Of a stretch of DNA of 6,811 nt, positions 5,419 to 6,811 are shown piece after piece. Positions within the stretch are counted from its first letter, which is position 1; each line of letters begins with the position of its first letter. Source of the stretch: Candidatus Magasanikbacteria bacterium RIFCSPLOWO2_02_FULL_44_11 (GTDB lineage: Bacteria; Patescibacteriota; Patescibacteriia; Magasanikbacterales; GWA2-37-8). The DNA lies in contig MFQK01000045.1 of the NCBI GenBank assembly GCA_001783035.1, positions 7,304-14,114 of the forward strand, written 5' to 3'. Under the pieces are notes generated by a model that was given only the letters and a program-made list of their open reading frames with translations, ran no database searches and was not told where the DNA came from. The position numbers and the translations under genes are program-made.

Positions 5419-6811
5419 TTATAGACTGTTAAGCGCGTCACGTGTACCAGGACCTACCCAACCCGGATAAGGCGCCAAGCCTTTGGCTCGCTGGAATTTG
5501 ATGACCGCGTCACGCGTAACACCGCCGTAATAACCAGTAATAGTGGGGTGCGTGAAATAACCGAGATCCCGTAGTATTTCTTGCAAGGCCCGCACATCGG
5601 TACCGGTTGATCCGACTCGTAATAATCTGGTAAAGGCGACGTTTGGTTTGACAACGCTGACAGTTTTTTGAATCTTATTCTTTTCCTCGCTAGCAAGCGC
5701 GTCGCGGGTTGGATTGTCCACAACACCGCTGGCAGCTAACTGGCGCGCTTTTTGATAGAGTTGCACGGCGTTTTTGCTGATACTGCCAAAGTAACCCGTG
5801 ATTTGCGGATAGGTAAAGAATCCAAGTTCTTTAAGAATTGTTTGTAAATTGCTCACGTCACTACCACGAGATCCAATGGTCAATGCTCTTGTAAAAGTAA
5901 ACCGCGTTTCTGTAGCTGTCGGTGCGATGGGTGCCGTAGCGGTTCCTCCGGTCGTTGGAGCGGTGACAGAAGTATCTGGTGTCGTGGTGAGTGGGGCGGT
6001 GACAGAAGTTTCTGGTGTCGTCGTAGGTATCGTCACTACCGTGGTTGGCGTTGGTGTTGGAGTTATGGTAACTCCACCGCCACCTCCGCCACTTAACCCT
6101 GGCGAGGAGGCCGGACACAGCTGTGTACTAACGCTAACTGAATTGGCATAAGCAGTTTCCACGCCCAGGGCATTTCGTCCTTTAACTTGATATGCGTAGG
6201 TTGTGCCACATACTAAACCAGTATTTGTAAATGTCGCGCTTCCAATCCAACCGGAGTTGGTACTCAATGTATTATTGATTACAAAATATTCAGTCGCATT
6301 TCCATTCCAAGTAACGATAACTTGTTTCGGTGCGGCCGAACTATTAAGAGCGGTGCCGGTTGGCACATCCGCAACAGTATAGGTCTCGGCCGTAGGTCCG
6401 TACGTGGTTGTGGCAGTACTGTCGCCATTCACCGCGGCAACAGAAATAACGTGATGCGAGTTAGCAATAAGGCCGGTGGTGGAGGTGACCAAGCCCGAAC
6501 CTAACTGCGCATACGTCAAGGTAGCGGTCGCAATTCCCCAGGTACCATTGGATTGTAAATATTTCACATCTGAACCCGTATCCTTCACGATAAGTAATGT
6601 CACATCCGTCGTTGGGTTCGAATTCAAAGTCGTCGCATCTATAGTAATATCCAAAACATTCGGCGATGTTGAAGTCACCACAGCCGGTGCACCCGGGATG
6701 GCAGCGGCGGTATATGCTTGAACAGCTGCTCCGTAGGTCGTAGTAGCGGTACTATCCCCATTAACGGCTGCCACATCAATGCTGTAGAGAGTATTTGTGG
6801 CAAAGCCATAG
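5419..6811 (-). CDS. FN3-repeat, peptidoglycan-binding surface protein (5' end outside window)
   Basis: The frame stays open to the right edge, so the true start is outside; 463 whole codons are visible. A GTG at 6774 lies inside a repeat and is not a credible start. Numbering from the first whole codon: fibronectin-III-like units about 1-37 (tail only), 38-146 and 149-230; a Gly-6 run (241-246) and a Thr/Pro/Val linker to about 302 containing TTTP(E/D)TSVTAP twice; then two peptidoglycan-binding-1 domains, about 306-374 and 393-463, each with G(S)xGxDVxxLQxIL, LG(F/Y)FT and ITGY(F/Y)G followed by a TRDAL end. Such domains hold proteins on the cell-wall murein. Two cysteines (201, 232) flank the last FN3 unit and could form a disulfide. 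No catalytic domain, LPxTG or C-terminal membrane anchor is visible. An extracellular wall-attached adhesin or structural protein is inferred; the missing N-terminus may carry a signal peptide or enzyme domain. Confidence 0.85.
   Translation of the reverse strand, partial: YGFATNTLYSIDVAAVNGDSTATTTYGAAVQAYTAAAIPGAPAVVTSTSPNVLDITIDATTLNSNPTTDVTLLIVKDTGSDVKYLQSNGTWGIATATLTYAQLGSGLVTSTTGLIANSHHVISVAAVNGDSTATTTYGPTAETYTVADVPTGTALNSSAAPKQVIVTWNGNATEYFVINNTLSTNSGWIGSATFTNTGLVCGTTYAYQVKGRNALGVETAYANSVSVSTQLCPASSPGLSGGGGGGVTITPTPTPTTVVTIPTTTPETSVTAPLTTTPDTSVTAPTTGGTATAPIAPTATETRFTFTRALTIGSRGSDVSNLQTILKELGFFTYPQITGYFGSISKNAVQLYQKARQLAASGVVDNPTRDALASEEKNKIQKTVSVVKPNVAFTRLLRVGSTGTDVRALQEILRDLGYFTHPTITGYYGGVTRDAVIKFQRAKGLAPYPGWVGPGTRDALNSL
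5689..5895 (-). repeat. Peptidoglycan-binding domain, repeat 1 of 2
   Basis: This encodes the FTRALTIGSRGSDVSNLQ-type unit. A homologous unit lies downstream in the gene at about 5422-5634, with a period of 87 codons (261 bp). Shared blocks include the FTR start, GxDVxxLQxILxxLG, FTxPxITGY and TRDAL. The copies have diverged clearly at protein level, so the duplication is old. Confidence 0.8.
5953..6024 (-). repeat. 36-bp tandem repeat in the Thr/Pro linker
   Basis: Two adjacent 12-codon units encode TTTPETSVTAPL and TTTPDTSVTAPT. Twenty-five of 26 bases match between 5960-5985 and 5996-6021. The near-identity at DNA level shows a recent slippage-type duplication, unlike the older domain repeats around it. 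The unit keeps the frame, so the copy number could vary between strains. Confidence 0.85.
6397..6441 (-). repeat. FN3-unit repeat, VAAVNGDSTATTTYG, second copy
   Basis: These 15 residues are identical to those encoded at 6730-6774, 333 bp (111 codons) away. The DNA differs at many third positions, so the peptide has been kept by selection, or the copies are old. It marks the C-terminal strand region of successive FN3-like units. Confidence 0.75.

Noticed and set aside
5849..6151. Val/Gly-rich plus-strand frame opposite the surface-protein linker
   Set aside because: It is the antisense of the Thr/Pro linker repeats; the low-complexity composition explains why it stays open.
1..6811. CRISPR array, insertion sequence with transposase, or alternative genetic code
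   Set aside because: No regularly spaced repeats of CRISPR size and no transposase or integrase frame are visible. Genes end in TAA or TAG, and no in-frame TGA needs recoding.

Overview
The window looks like a chromosomal piece of a bacterium, most likely from the Candidate Phyla Radiation / Patescibacteria (Parcubacteria-like). This is an inference. It rests on an SMC protein with shortened arms, the near absence of Shine-Dalgarno sequences, a tRNA gene with no encoded CCA, and a large fibronectin-III / peptidoglycan-binding surface protein. All visible genes end in TAA or TAG and read normally with the standard bacterial code.

Layout. 55-3138 (minus) is smc, the chromosome condensation ATPase. 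It diverges from an nrnA-like DHH phosphoesterase gene at 3234-4199 (plus). The two promoters lie back to back and their -35 boxes overlap by five bases. After nrnA come a consensus-like promoter, a tRNA-Asn(GTT) gene (4240-4311) and its hairpin terminator. Then comes the most unusual part. A segment of about 130 bp (4357-4486) can fold into a multi-branched RNA, is closed by arms that copy or complement the T-arm of the tRNA, and ends with an exact 18-bp repeat of the tRNA 3' end.

Next, a regulatory stretch (4491-4565) carries five GGTTA(A/T)(C/T) half-sites around a perfect hairpin. It precedes a two-gene toxin-antitoxin module: a small excisionase/MerR-like HTH protein (4583-4840) and, one base later, a Doc/Fic-family toxin (4842-5261). 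This block looks more AT-rich than smc. A bidirectional terminator (5313-5343) separates it from a convergent gene (minus, 5419 to beyond the right edge) whose visible part has FN3-like repeats, a Thr/Pro/Gly linker and two peptidoglycan-binding domains.

How it fits together: smc and nrnA are housekeeping genes. The tRNA 3' end looks like an insertion hot spot that has collected a small structured element and a toxin-antitoxin module. The surface protein begins another unit. The best candidate for something undescribed is the tRNA-linked structured element.
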